This document shows positions 32,321 to 45,453 of a DNA stretch of 64,000 nucleotides, piece after piece. The DNA lies in NCBI GenBank assembly GCA_022266195.1, contig WHVY01000001.1:9238001-9302000 (forward strand), in the 5' to 3' direction. Every line of letters starts with the position of its first letter. Position 1 is the stretch's first letter. Both the position numbers and the translations under genes were made by a program. This stretch comes from Tetranychus cinnabarinus (lineage: Eukaryota > Arthropoda > Arachnida > Trombidiformes > Tetranychidae). Under the pieces are notes generated by a model, which made no database searches, was not told the DNA's origin, and saw only the letters and a program-made list of their open reading frames with translations.

Positions 32321-35300
32321 ATGAAGATTCACAATTTACTCAAAATTTTTATACTCACATTTTTCATCATCAAATGTAAGTACAATTTAAATTAATTTAT
32401 ACATATTAATATTGTTGAAAAAAATTTTTAGTCCATTTTTTATGATCATTGGTTGATCAACCAAATTTATTCAATAACGACATCAAACTACAAAATGCTT
32501 TAGAATATGGATTTTGTTTTTTTCCTGTTAGAACCCTGTTTGGAGCCCGAATTGCCCGAAATTCATCCAATTTGTCCACCTTGTAGTCAAAGCATGCTAA
32601 TAATTTGAAAAAAAATGTTGGGCCCTTTTCACTTAACCTCTATTTTGACGCAAAAATGACTGATCGTAATTTTTCCTGAATAATATCAATCCATATCAAA
32701 AATGCCTACATTTTTGATGAAAAATCATCGTCAGGATAAGAATTAAAATTAAAATCTTTAGCTTTTGTCACTCCGCTAATATTCATTTTGGGAGGAAAAA
32801 AGCGTTTCTTTAAGCAAATTTTGAGTTGATATTTAACCCTTTTTTGATTGCAGTGGCTTAAAATTGAGCCCATTTGTAAAATTAAAAGTTTCTCTGATCG
32901 ACAGTCTTTGCTTAAGTAACTTTAATCTCAGTTCAGATAAGGTTAGCTTGAATTTGTTTAGCAATGTTCATCATTTGCTTTTTGCTATGTGACAAAGTAT
33001 TTCATAGAAATCTGTTTTGTGCGTAACAGAAAAATTGGTGAAAACTCATAAAACGAGATTTTATCGGCAAATTTTTCAGTAATTAATGAAATCACAGTTG
33101 TTTACAAGGATATAGAGGAGAAGCAACCCTAATTTTAATCAATTTATTTGTTGTTGGTGCCTCATTTATCTTATTGGACTAATATTTAGTCAGATAATTT
33201 GATTAATTATTCAATTTTCAAAATAATTTCTCATTCATTTTACAGTTTTATTTGTCAATATTATCTCACCAAGGGCAATGTGTTACATTACTTACAAGCT
33301 TTTGTTTCATCATTAAATGATGACTTTTATTCTAGTTTTACTGTGACTATTGACTTTGTGTTTAGTAATTCTGATTTAATATTAATTTGTGTTCTATTGC
33401 GACTGTCGAAAGCGTATGAAATTAATTTACATCCGATATGCAAACATTAACCAATCTCTGGTGTATTTATCAATTCAGGTTCAAAATCAACTGATATCCA
33501 ACAGTTGGAGTGTCAGTTTACTGATGGATTGTGTAATTGGCTGAATCAAGATGAAAAATGGAAGCTCGGTGATTATACCTTTGGAAGACCTGTTCGTCCT
33601 ACATCTAAAGGTTAATCATTTTAACAATTAATTTCCATATTTGTCGACTAATAGATTGTAATTTACTTTAGGTGGCTATGTTTATGTTGATGATGGGCCT
33701 AACCTAAATGGTTACCAGATTTTATCTCCAATTTTGGATCAAGATGTTAAACCATTTTGTTTATCGTTCAATTATTACATGTTTGGACCTGATGTTGGTC
33801 AACTAACGCTTAGGTTGATCGATGATAATGGATCTGGTAATCAATGGGTTGAAGTAGATAATGACGTTTGGAACAGGAAAGGATCACAAGATGACGATTG
33901 GTCTATCGGAAGGTATCATTTCACATCGAAGAGAAAGACTCAAGTCAGGCTTGCTTTTGTAGCTACATCAAGCAACATTGCTCTAGGACCGATTAAGGTT
34001 AATCAAGGATCCTGTGATTATTCAAATTTATGTAACTTTGAAGACATTTCTGTGTGCTTTTGGCTGATTGAACCTGATTACTCAAGCAATTATGCTTGGT
34101 TAATATCGGATGGAAAATCTTCTGAAGGAAGCTTCATATCTAAAGATACTTCAACCCAATCTGAATCTGGTAAATTTTTGAGGACTCCAAATGATGGTGC
34201 AATTGATAGTAAAAGTTTATTTACCACCAAGATTGTATTGAATTCAGATGAAGCCAGGTGCATGAGCTTCAACTTTTTCAAGCCAAATAAGGATTCAGAC
34301 TTGGTCGAGATAAATCTGGTCAATAATCAATCCACAAAATACATTTGGACATCTGCTTCAATCAAACCAAACTTGGATTGGCAACCAGTAAGGATAAGTT
34401 TACTTGAAGATGGTGACTTCAACATATTCATTTCTGCTCATAAACATTCAAAGGGAAACAATACTTCAGTTGCCATCGACGACATTCGGATTAATCCGGA
34501 ATCGTGCAAAAATCTAATTGATTGTTCCTTTGATGGTACAAACTGTGCTTTAAGCATCACATCAGGACCACTTCTAATCGGCTTCGGACGTTTGTCTAAT
34601 GCAGAATCCTTGAATTACACCATGGATTCTTTCAAAGATAACGATCCAAATGATTTTTTCCTTTACACAGACATTCCAACTTCAAATCAATCCATTACTT
34701 ATTCATTCTCTACTCCTGCAGTTCCTAGCACTGATTTGGCCTGCTTATCTTTCCTTTATTTCATGGAACCAATCGATTCGTTTGCCAACTATTTCTTTGA
34801 AGTAAATGTACAGTCGTTTTCAGGATACAACCTTTTGAGATATGAACCTCAAGTCACCTTTGCTAAATGGACTTCTGCTGAATTTATGTTATCAACTATT
34901 GAACTTTATCAAATTGAGTTTAGTTTAACAACAGAATCTCGATTATTTGCTGCTTTTGATGACATCAAATTAGTTGAAGGACAATGTGGTGCTCAGCATT
35001 CAGACGAACATCCATCGCCTAAAATTTACAAAAATGATTCTTTCAATGATTTGTCCAATTGGTCCAATTATTATTGGACAGTTAAAATTTATAATTCTTT
35101 GGAAACTGGACTTCCAACTGCCGATCCTTTCGGTGAAAGAGGTGGTAAATATCTAGCATTGACAAACACAGGAACTTTGTTGACAGGAATTTTACATTCA
35201 CCTTATTATGAAAGTGGCTTCTATTGTATATCGATTTGGTATTGGTGTAACTCAGATTATGGTCGTCTTTTTATCGCGTCAACATCAGGAATGGATCAAT

Positions 35301-38300
35301 CAGTTCCTATTCTCAATGAGTTTTGTGATAAACAGAGAAATTGGAAATTACTCGAAGCAACTTTTACCATGAAGGAAAAATTTCAACTTAAAATAATTGG
35401 TGAGGTTAAAATGGGTGATATTGCATTGGATGAAATGACAGTCTTTAATGGTCCTTGTTACCGTAATCAAGTCCTTGATGAAACTTGTACATTTGATGAT
35501 GGAACTGATTGTGGTATTGATGTTGTAGCATCACCTTATTACAATTGGAGGATTGAACCAGGTTCGCAGCTATCGACACCCATAGTTGATAAATCGACAG
35601 CTACTTTGAATGGAAAAGCCTTGACTCTCGATTTGTATCCTGTTCCTCAAATTGACTCAACTTCATATTTCTTTTTGGCCAACCTGGTCAAGGAAGATAG
35701 TTATTGCATTTCATTTTCATATTACATCCGAGGTGATTGCCATTTAGATATTTGGAAGACTGAGAGAGATAATATTAAAGATTTATCCAATCCTGTGGTA
35801 ACATATGATAATAAATTTGAATCAACTTGGACTAAAGTCATCTTCCAGATCGATGGTGTCACAAAAGAGAGTGACATTGTTTTTGGTGGAACCTATTCCT
35901 CTGGTCAAACTGGTTTACTTGCTGTTGATGATTTAACAGTTTCATTAGGAGAATGTATTGGATCTTTTTTTTGTGACTTTGATTCGACTTGTAATTGGGA
36001 CAATCTGCCCATAGGCACAACTATACCTGTTGATGGACTGGGAATATCATATAAAGTAACAACTTTTTGGCAAGTCAATCCAGCTTCAACTGCCAAAGCA
36101 CTTGGATATCCAAGAAAAGATCACACATATGGCCCATCATGGATGGATCACAGTCATGATGGCAGTTATGGATATACTTTAATCAGTAATGAAAAGGCAA
36201 TTTTAGCTTCTCCTGTAATTTATCTTGATGGAAGTGAAACTATTTGTCTTCAACTTGCCTATGTCGCTGAATCCCCTGGTAGTATTGAAGTGTTGGTAGA
36301 GCAACGCGAAAATAAAGCTTATATCTTCAAAAATTTACAAAGCGAAGACTTGCGAACATGGAAATATTCTGAGCTTACTATTCCGCTGAGAAAGAGCCAA
36401 ACTCGAATGGCTAAGGTTTATATCATCTCTTCATCTAAAGGTCAATCTGCTGTCGATGATGTTCGTGTCAGTAGAGGTTCATGTCCAGACCCAATTGAAG
36501 TTTTCAAGTGTTCTGATGGAACTAAGTTGCCTGTAACAAGTCGCTGCGATTATGTTAAAGATTGCAAAAGAGGAGAAGACGAACAAAATTGTGGAAGTTG
36601 TGAATTCAATGGCGATGCTTGTTATTTCACGAGTTCGGGGCAAGCTTCTTGGGGCATCAAGACCTCTTATATAGCCTTAGATAAAAGCTCTATCGGAGTT
36701 GACATCAGAGGATCTCTTGCTAGTCCATTGATTCAACGTACTTCATCTTCATGCAAACTAACCTTTGCCTACTCTAAACATCAATCTGACTATTTGGATG
36801 TTTCTCTTTTGATGAATTCACGAGAAATTCAAATTTGGAAAAGTAATTTAATTAATGAAAAGACAGACTGGAACATTGTGTCCATCGAATTGGGTCGAAT
36901 CCAGACTCCCTTCCAAGTTTTATTTACAGGAATAACTACTTTCAGAGTTTTCGAGTATCAACAACTTTCAATTGATTATGTTAGATTTGTTGATTGTGGA
37001 TACGAAAGTAACTACAAAGGTCCAGATTTGTTTTCATGTTCAAATGGCCAGAAAATCCCTTCAAATAGAGTATGTGATGCAACCCTCGACTGTGAAAAGG
37101 GTGAAGACGAAGAGAACTGCGATAATCAAGTCTTTTCCTTTGAACACAATGAATTATTTCCTTGGTTTAATGCTGTCAATGAATCTAGTTCCAAATATGA
37201 ATGGATCGTCACTTCAGGAGTAGGAACCATTTCAACCAGACCTACCCTTGACCATACAAGAAGGCTACCCAGTGGCTTATATGCATTTTTATATGAAAAA
37301 AATAGCCAACACAATAGCAAAAGTACGAATTCGCTTATGGGACCAGAGCTGATCAAAACAGAAGAATGCACAATTAGTTTCTACTATTACCTATCATCGA
37401 AATCACCCAATTCAACTCAAATCAATGTCTATGCAAGCAATTCTCATGAAAAGGTTCTTCTTAAAACAGTTTACGATTCATCAGATTTCGGTTTCAAGCG
37501 TGAAATGATCGCCTTGGATTTTGCTGCTGTTAAACCGCCTTTTAGGGTTTCAATGGAAGGTGTTTTTGGGTTAAATAAAGAATCATCTTTGATAGCTGTT
37601 GATGATATTTCATTTGACTCTGCCTGTTATGGTAAAAGTAAAAGTAAACCTTCACCTATTCCTCAACCTGAAACTACACCCAAACCTGATAGCAATTGTA
37701 AAGGAGATGAATTTTACTGCGAAGCGGATGAAAAGTGCATTGCTATTGAGAAAACTTGTAATTATGTAAATGATTGTTCTGATGGATCTGATGAGATGAA
37801 CTGTGGCTCTTGTAATTTTGATGATGATTTGTGTGGTTGGGTAAATGAAGGATTAAATCTTTGGTTACCAATTAATCGTTCAATAGCTGAACAAGAAGGA
37901 TTCCCGAAACAAACCTCAAACCCTGACAGATTTTTGATTGCTACAAGTTCACCATCAGGGGGTTCAGCTGCAATTAGATCTCCATTGTTAGGAAAGACAA
38001 GTTCAATTTGTTTGTTCAAATTTAAATATCATCTTTCAGATCAAACAAAACTTAGTGTTAGAATAAGACAAGAAAATTCTTTGGTATCCAAAACGGTTGA
38101 AGAGTTATTGCATAAAGGACCAGATTCTCATGAATGGACTGAGGGTCAATTGGAGTTGAGTTCACTTGAGTATAATCATTATATTCAATTTGTTCTCGAC
38201 TCTCAACCTTCTGATCGATTCTTTTTGTCTACTGGTTTAAGTAACTTCAACCTTTTATATTGTGACCCCAGTAAAGTCAATTTTGATGCATTTAATTGTG

Positions 38301-40215
38301 ATTTTGATACAAACACTTGTGGCTGGACTGATGCAGGCTCCAAGGATCTCTCCTGGAAGCTGATAACTAACACTAGTTTCATTGACGATGGAACAACTAA
38401 ATTTGGTTTTGGTAAATACAGTAATCAAGAGCATCCATCTTTCATCAATCTTGATATTTATCATGACCATCAAGTAAATTTAATCCGAACTTTAACTTCA
38501 CCCTGGCAATATGCTACCAATGTATTCTGTTTCTCATTCGACTATCGTTTATTAGCATTTGCTGAAACATCGCTCAGTTTAGTCATTGAAACTCCGGGCG
38601 GTATAATGAGAAGCTTGTTCATGACCAACAGTCAACCCAATTATGGATGGAATCAGGCAAAAGTAACAATTAAAAATGTCAACGAATTTCGGTTAACCTT
38701 TAAGGTTGAAATGGGTTCAAATGCAGGAGATAATGTCATTTCTCTGGATAACTTCAAACTTTCAACTGAATCATGTGCTTTCCATCAAGCTTCTTGTGAC
38801 TTCTCAACTGGTACTTGTGATTGGATGAACCAGGGCTGGACAACTGTACAAAAACAAATCGTAGAATCGGCTGATGGACAAACAAGAAACTATTTTTTAC
38901 GAAACACGGGCAATAAAGGAGCGAAATTGACATTGAATGGTTTCGGTGAAGTCGAATCTTCTAAATGTCTATCTTTTTGGTATTCTCATACACTTAATGT
39001 CTCTTCTGAGCTGAAGATTGATTCAATTAAAGGAGATAAAATTGTTTCCTCTGAAATTGTTCCCTCTCATGAGATGGCCAATGTTTGGAGTTATTATGCA
39101 TCTTCTGTAGTCATTGAAAAGGATTATCAAATTTCCATTGAAGCTAAACCACTGGGATCTTTTGATTCAGTTTATCTTGATGATATTACATTGTACAATG
39201 AACCTTGTGGTTATCCAGGAAACTGTGATTTTGATTTTGATTCATGTGGTTGGCAAAACAAAAATCAAGCTAAATGGAGACGCAACATTGGAGTGACTCC
39301 ATCAACGGATAACTCATTGGCTGACCAGTTAGATTTTGCCGAAAGAGGTTGGTTTTTGTTTGTGCGAATGAACGAGTTAGTCCATGGAAATTTGGCAACA
39401 TTAGAAAGTATTAGGTTAACCCAAACTCCTCCAGTCTGTTTAACATTCAATTATCTCTTCACTTCTGGCCATCCCAATGAAGCCAAAATCACAATCAAAG
39501 CTGTTGATGTACAAAAGGATTCATCTTCAAAAATAGATGACATAGTTGATGATGGTACAATCAAATGGATGAATTATGAAAAGACAATCAGATCAGGTTA
39601 TGAATTTAAAATTTTGTTGATAGCATCTGCAAGGGCCAATTCATCTGGCGATATAGCGATTGATGATATTAAATTTACTCCTGGAAAATGTGCAAATGAT
39701 ATCGAAACAACTACGGTACAATTAACTACCACCGATCAAACAACTGTAACCACTGAGGCTACTCCAGATCCCATTACGGCCACTCCTTCGCCAATTACAA
39801 TTCCAGTCGATACCAAATCCAATTCAACTTCAAATCAAGCGCTTCCGTACGCAACAGCTAATGCTTTATTTTTCCTTATGAAACAAAGTAAGTTGAGTCT
39901 TGTTGGCGATCGATTACAGTTTACTGATTTACTTTTATTTTTGTTCATACTTTAGATGCACATACGATTGTTGGGATTATGGCTGTTGCTTGTATGATAC
40001 TTTTACCAATGGCATTTGTTGTTCGTCATCTAATGAAACCAAAAACATCTTATCAACCTGATACTAATATTGCTATGAATAACAAAGTTTATGATATCTA
40101 TTCGGGTTCTGGTCATTCGTCTATGGATGATGAGATGTATGATAATATTGACAATGCATTGAGTTCATCTTTAAAATTTGAGATGAGGAAAATTGCTGAA
40201 AGTGAAGGACTTTGA
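32321..40215 (+). CDS. Large MAM / LDL-receptor class A type I membrane protein (MALRD-like)
   Basis: Four exons: 32321-32375 (signal peptide MKIHNLLKIFILTFFIIK), 33479-33610, 33672-39887 and 39956-40215, sum 6,663 nt, 2,220 aa. About twelve MAM or MAM-like modules start at motifs such as CNFEDISVCFW, CDFDSTCNW, CNFDDDLCGW, CDFDTNTCGW and CDFDFDSCGW; a few have lost Cys or Trp (one near base 35040 starts NDLSNW). Three LDLa modules lie near bases 36508-36594, 37028-37113 and 37700-37803, each with the Cys/acidic pattern (for example CNYVNDCSDGSDEMNC). A Thr/Ser/Pro stalk follows, then one transmembrane helix and an 80-residue cytoplasmic tail with Tyr motifs (VYDIY, MYDNI). Likely an adhesion or endocytic surface receptor. 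Two-thirds of the gene is a single 6.2-kb exon. Confidence 0.93.
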
Positions 40216-40261
40216 TATTATTGTAAAATTGTAAAAATGTAAAGCAAAAATCGAAAAATTT

Positions 40262-40990
40262 CCGTTCTCATGTCATATATTACTTCTGGCACTTCTTGCT
40301 AGAACATTTTACACCTTTTCCAGTTGATGAAGAATAAAAATTTTACCGAATTTGACTTTGGAAGGGCAAAGAATCTTATCAAATTCAATCAACTTTACTC
40401 TATTGGTGACCATTCAGCTGATCCAGCAGATATTAACCTTCTTAAATCACTCCATACAATCAGGTAAAATATTTTAATACTTTTTTAGAGAAACGAAAAT
40501 TCTCTTTTATTTAAATAATAATCATAGTCAAGGTGTGATTTACCATCTTTCTTACTGATTAACATCAAACCGATCTGTAGTTATCAGTTCAACTTGACTT
40601 TGATATTGAATATCAATTTAGTCTTTATCATTCAATTATTATTTAATGATTGACAAATTCATTCCATTTTTTCTTCCTCTTACTTTCTATTGTTTATAAC
40701 CTTGTTAGTTCCCAACATCTATGATCACATAATTGAGGACAAAACTTTTGACCATTTGGACTATTTCCTGTCTAAGCACACTGAAACTTTGGTAATGGTT
40801 AGTTACTAACGAAAGCAATCAACGAGTCTCCGAACTTTTGATCGCCAACTTGCCCATTTCATGGTTTTAATTTGGATCTAACAGTAAATTTTTTTTCTTT
40901 GCATCGTTATTTTTTTACTGACTGTAGCCTAATTTATTATCTCCATTAAACGTAAAAAGTGAAAAAACAAACATCAATTACATGTGATTC
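40262..40990 (+). pseudogene. Truncated copy of the acid lipase 3' half
   Basis: Matches 26195-27090 at DNA level across exon, intron and 3' flank, so it is a genomic duplication and not a retrocopy. It has an in-frame TAG where the gene has TGG (TCTTGCTAG), a deletion in the exon (after AAATTCAATC near 40390) and other deletions in the last exon. The polarity is the same as the parent. Confidence 0.9.
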
Positions 40991-41219
40991 AAAAACAAGA
41001 AATGAATTTCAAGATTATAACTCCGTGAATGTATTAGAGTTTTTTTATGCTTCAGCTTTGCTGTTGAATGTATTTATTGCGTCGTTTTCAATCGTAAAAT
41101 TGACATCGTAATTTATTTATTGGTCATGAATTTTGTAGTTATACAATTTGTAAAACTATGAGAGAAAGGAATACAAAATTTTGCCGAAAATCTTTCACGT
41201 TTTGAAAATTGTATCCAGT

Positions 41220-42366
41220 TTACAGCTTCCTTGAGCCTTTCAGTCGTTCAATCAAACCAACCTCTAAATCATCGACCATTGAAAAGTCAAATTGGTCATT
41301 TTTAAAGCTAAAAAGAGGTTTGTTAATGTTGATTGTTTCATTGCCTGGCTGATAGGCAGGTGAATAAAGGCAAACAGTGTAAATACCAGCACCAGTGAGG
41401 CCAGTTGACCGTACCTGGCCACAGCCATAGGTTAAAGTAGATTCTGATACAATGGGGAGAAAGTGTTTAACTTGATCGGTAACCATCGGGTTATCATAAT
41501 TGTATAATCGTTCCTCTGAAGTATACCAATTAGCCATTATCTTGGTTGCTGAAACTGCCTCATCAGGATCGCTTTGATAATAAACATTTTCACTTACATC
41601 ATAGTCGTGTTCCTCGGGCTGAGGATCATTTTCATACCAAGCTCGGACAATAGCTCGCTGACGAGCTGCATTAACCAGCTGAACCAAGGATGAAACAAAG
41701 AGATGAGATGAAATATGAATGAAAAAATGAATTAATTAATTAATTATTCAACACTCCGAGGTTTTGAAACTTGACAAATATTAATAATAGATAAGCTGAT
41801 AACCAGTCGATGCTTTTAAAATCAGTTTATTGTCAAGTTGTTTGCTTACAGGTTATAGCTTCATGATTCTGGTAAAGGGCTTTATAAAGGGTATTAAGTG
41901 AATAAGTTATTTCAAATAACTCACAATTATCTTATCTCAATAATAATTAATAAACTGAAAATGTTCAATCAATGGTAAATATTAAGATAATATTAAGATT
42001 TTCATCTTTAATCAAATAAGATAATTGAAGTTCTTCATGCAACACCCTTAACAGAGATTTAACCTCTTCATTTTACACTAATGCAGGCTCAACAAATGAT
42101 GGTCGAGTCTAGAAGATCGTTTATGACTGCTGATTGTCAAATAAAAGCTCAAATGATTTCGTACTTACAGTTTCATTTGCATAAATTTGAGGTACTCCAT
42201 GACGAAGTCTAATGGCTTGGTGAATTATATCCAAATCTTGGAAAAAGGCCCAATCAATGTTTTCAGTTATAAGATGAATCCGATTCTCGGGTGATTCAAG
42301 CTGATCACAGGTAGCATAGTTTATGAGAGTTAAAAAGGTGACAAGATAAAGGCTTGAAACAATCAT
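41220..42366 (-). CDS. Secreted CAP-superfamily (SCP/antigen 5-like) protein
   Basis: Two exons: 42366-42169 (66 codons) and 41678-41220, joined in phase 0, 218 aa. Signal peptide is MIVSSLYLVTFLTLINYATC. CAP landmarks are HQAIRLRHGVPQI (like HN..R..HG.P), DVSENVYY (the S/GEN motif), MANWYTSEERLYNY (W..E...Y), LTYGCGQVRS (the GCG strand) and VCLYSPAYQPGN (C.Y.P.GN). This is a small single-domain extracellular protein with no sign of a C-terminal Cys-rich extension. The 490-bp intron contains a 145-bp dispersed repeat. Role unknown; the family is secreted and functionally diverse. Confidence 0.85.
41740..41885 (+). repeat. 145-bp repeat, copy 2, in the CAP gene intron
   Basis: Same sequence as 29930-30070 with small indels. 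Lies wholly between the two CAP exons. Confidence 0.75.
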
Positions 42367-42917
42367 TTTGTTTAGTTAAAAGATGAACGCAATCAGGCAA
42401 GTTTTCAATTCGCAATTTATGTAGCAAATGAAGGTTTTAATGCAAATCTTTAGTTTTTTGTTTCATTTGGCAACATTGAAAACCACTTGTAGATAGACAC
42501 TGAGTTGGCCAGTTGTTATGTAAATTGACTTTGAACAAGCCCAAGCTTTCGAGCCCATCCAACTAGTCTATAAAAACAAGTGTTACCTTGCTGATTGCTG
42601 TTAATTTTTATTTAAATTCATCTTTTACTTTTGCTTTTGCTGATGAGCATTCCAAGTTTTGCCTTGTATTTGTCTAGAGATACATAAATAAATCTGGGGA
42701 AGCAATTTTTTATAATGGACTAAACTGCTTGTTGTCGATGTTAATTGTTGGTAAATTTGACTAATCAAACAGCTTCCAAAATTAACTTATTTTCACAAAA
42801 TCCATCAAGCAAAAGTTATACATTGGAAGAGCTTGGCTGACTAGTGAAATTTTTGTAGGTGAATGCTTCGAACACACTGATTGATACTTCAGTCGATCTC
42901 TTGTGGTTCGCATCCAA
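42367..42917. other. Intergenic upstream of the CAP gene
   Basis: Contains the expected CAP promoter. No other feature recognised. Confidence 0.4.
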
Positions 42918-43118
42918 TCAAGATCGGATGATCGCCATCCGTTCATGTAGCTTGGTAAACCAGTGAATTTTGTCTGAAGTTGAGTCTAAAAGCGCTTTAA
43001 ATTCATTTATTGTTTGGACGTAATCTTGGTAATTTGATTGTGGATTGAAAAAATGCATTTTTCTAGATGACTCAATCACTTCAGTTGATAATTTTTCTTC
43101 TGTTGTCATTTTTAGCAC
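42918..43118 (-). CDS. Hypothetical small ORF (66 aa)
   Basis: Reads MLKMTTEEKLSTEV to KLHERMAIIRS. It is hydrophilic and mildly helical, and I recognise no domain. It sits beside duplicated transporter debris and has no visible splice partner. It may be a lone exon or chance. Confidence 0.2.
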   Translation of the reverse strand: MLKMTTEEKLSTEVIESSRKMHFFNPQSNYQDYVQTINEFKALLDSTSDKIHWFTKLHERMAIIRS

Positions 43119-43120
43119 AC

Positions 43121-43345
43121 AGAACAGGTATTGTTATAAATATTGGTGACCTAATTATTTTACATTGGCCAATGTGATTCTATGGCTTGATCATTCATTT
43201 TTTACTTTTGTTTGATATTTATCTTAATTGTCAACCTGACTCATTGTTAATCTGGTATCTTTTCAGCCTTCAACTGGAAAAGAGTTGCGATTCGAGTTTT
43301 GATGCTTCTCTTCATTCAATTGTAAATCAATTCCTCGATTTGGTA
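43121..43345 (+). pseudogene. Fragment of the AAAP transporter (intron 4 and exon 5)
   Basis: Highly similar to 23903-24122: it includes the end of intron 4, the TTTTCAG acceptor, and the start of exon 5 (FNWKRVAIRVLMLLF). A small deletion after CTTCATTCA removes residues, and the copy stops at GATTTGGTAAA. Genomic, not processed, duplication. Confidence 0.9.
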
Positions 43346-44193
43346 AAATAACCAGAATTGACCAGAATATGTAATAAAAGGTTTATATCGATCAATACAA
43401 ATGAAAGGCGATTTGGTTAATGTAGGGTTCATTAAACATCATTTACCATCTAGGTTGAGTCCAATAACTCAGTAGTCATTTTAGTCTTAATTTATTTTAT
43501 GATTGTAAGGATAGTTGACAAAATTTAATCAATTTAATTACTCGATTAAACAGTTGTCAGCTTTTTGTTGGAAAAAACAATTGTAGTTACAACAGACAAA
43601 AAGTGTTTCAATCAAAGTAATGAGATCTTTTCAAATCAATCAATGAAGTTAACCTTTAGGCCTTCAACTTGCAGCAGTCTTGAAATTGAGATTAAACTTT
43701 TCAACTTATTTACCGGCAATCAGCTTTTTTCATTTAAAGATTATTCAACTTCGATTGTTTAACTATATGAAAACGATCAATTATATTCTAACTCAAGTTA
43801 ACTAGGCACATTGGAAAAAAATGAAGACAAATTGTTACTCAGCGTTCATTTGCAAAGTTGAATCAAAGGTTACAAGGAAGGACAAAAAATGACAACTTTG
43901 AAATGTGTTTGACTCATTTTCCATCTGTAGCTTTCAAAGTGTAACGTTTTTTTTCAAATTATGATTGTTTTTTCTGTATTAGTGAAACACTTTTTGGACT
44001 ATTTAGAGAGGCTTGACACCAAAATTAAGGTAAGATTTATCAAAATTAAACAAGTAGACAAAATATTTTAATTGTTGATTGACCTCTCCCTTTATGTACA
44101 AGAATGGAGGCTTGAAAAAATATTTATTGAAAATGGAGGTTCACTCTTCTGAATTTTTGCTTTTTTACTTTAACTTTAATTTGTAGCGTCTAA
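43346..44193. other. Intergenic
   Basis: AT-rich. A 65-codon open stretch at 43565-43762 has no recognisable features. 3' flank of the ZIP gene. Confidence 0.4.
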
Positions 44194-45453
44194 TTAATCG
44201 CCATCATCGAATACGATGGTCATAAAGGTCATTAAAACAAATCCGCTAACTAAAGCTGCCAGTTGTGTGAAACCATTGAGCTCAGGACATCTATCAGATT
44301 GTAATATCTCAAGGAAAACAATGTACAAAATGGCTCCAGTGGCAACTGCGTTCAACAGGATAAGGGTTAAACTACCATCTTCTGCAAGACTCTGTTCCGT
44401 AAAGATTGTCAGTGCAATACCAAGAGGTGACATGGAGGAAAAGATGGTTATATGAATTGTGGTCAAAAAAAGGCTACCAGTTTTTTCAAATAACTCAAAT
44501 CCAATGGCAAATACTACCACAAGCTTGTGTAAACAAATGGCAAAGAACAAAGTCCAGATTGAATGAGCTGTTGTCTGCAAGCCGATTGCTATGCCATCAA
44601 AAATTGAATGAGCAAGAAAAGCAGCCACAATAATTAAACCTCGAAGGAAACGCACCCAAAGACCGTTAGTTGATGCTCCTTGATAGTCGCTGTTTTTCCG
44701 AATTGAACTTAGCTCGTCGTCTCTCGCATCTACAGCAACATTATCATATCCACTCTTTATTGAAGATCGTCTTGATTCACTGGAATAATTGCTGTTTCGT
44801 GATAAAATGGGACGTATCATGGTTCCATAGTCTAAATCTTCCCTTTTTGGTAAACAATCGGTTATGTCCTTCGAGTTGGGATATCTTTGATTTTCATGGT
44901 GATGATGATGGTGGTGATGGTTATGGTTAGATGAATTTCCAATCAGAAATAAGATGAATTCCTCGATGAAATAAGTTAAAAAAAGTCCAGCACAAATGCA
45001 AATCTCAACCCAAGGAATTTTGTGAGACTCTTCGCTTTTCTGGTCATTGATTTTTTCATCCTCATAGGAGTCTTCAATAAATTGAGAGAGATTGTTATCG
45101 CTGAAGTCATTTTCAATGGACATCAAAGTTGCAGATCGTGATCCAGAAGAATCTTTATTTTTCATGTAACTTTCATAATTCTCCTGTATTTCAGGAATCA
45201 TGTGAACAAAGCAAGTGGACAGAAGTACACCTCCACCAAATACTAATAACAACTGAAGAATTTTGGCACTTCTATTTGATTGATGACTCACTCTATAGTT
45301 GGTTTCATTTCCAAAAGGTTCACTGTCAAAAGATAAGAACCGTTCCCTTTTCCGTTGCCATAATCTGAACACTAGAACTGGTCCAAGACCAGCCAACATG
45401 GTAACTCCAAAGAGTGCAAAAAGCGAGGCTAAACGAGCGCCAATAAGAGTCAT
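44194..45453 (-). CDS. ZIP (SLC39) zinc transporter
   Basis: Single exon, 419 aa, with start ATG at 45453. Eight hydrophobic segments are arranged as in the ZIP1/2/3 group: three N-terminal helices, a long cytoplasmic loop with an HNHHHHHHHHE stretch (177-187), then helices IV to VIII. Helix IV carries the signature HSIFDGIAIG (His282, Asp286) and helix V HKLVVVFAIGFELFE (His309, Glu320), which line the metal site. It imports Zn2+ (perhaps other divalent metals) into the cytosol. The extra acidic/Ser-rich part of the loop before the helix-III equivalent (100-145) is not typical. No introns, unlike most neighbours. Confidence 0.93.
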   Translation of the reverse strand: MTLIGARLASLFALFGVTMLAGLGPVLVFRLWQRKRERFLSFDSEPFGNETNYRVSHQSNRSAKILQLLLVFGGGVLLSTCFVHMIPEIQENYESYMKNKDSSGSRSATLMSIENDFSDNNLSQFIEDSYEDEKINDQKSEESHKIPWVEICICAGLFLTYFIEEFILFLIGNSSNHNHHHHHHHHENQRYPNSKDITDCLPKREDLDYGTMIRPILSRNSNYSSESRRSSIKSGYDNVAVDARDDELSSIRKNSDYQGASTNGLWVRFLRGLIIVAAFLAHSIFDGIAIGLQTTAHSIWTLFFAICLHKLVVVFAIGFELFEKTGSLFLTTIHITIFSSMSPLGIALTIFTEQSLAEDGSLTLILLNAVATGAILYIVFLEILQSDRCPELNGFTQLAALVSGFVLMTFMTIVFDDGD

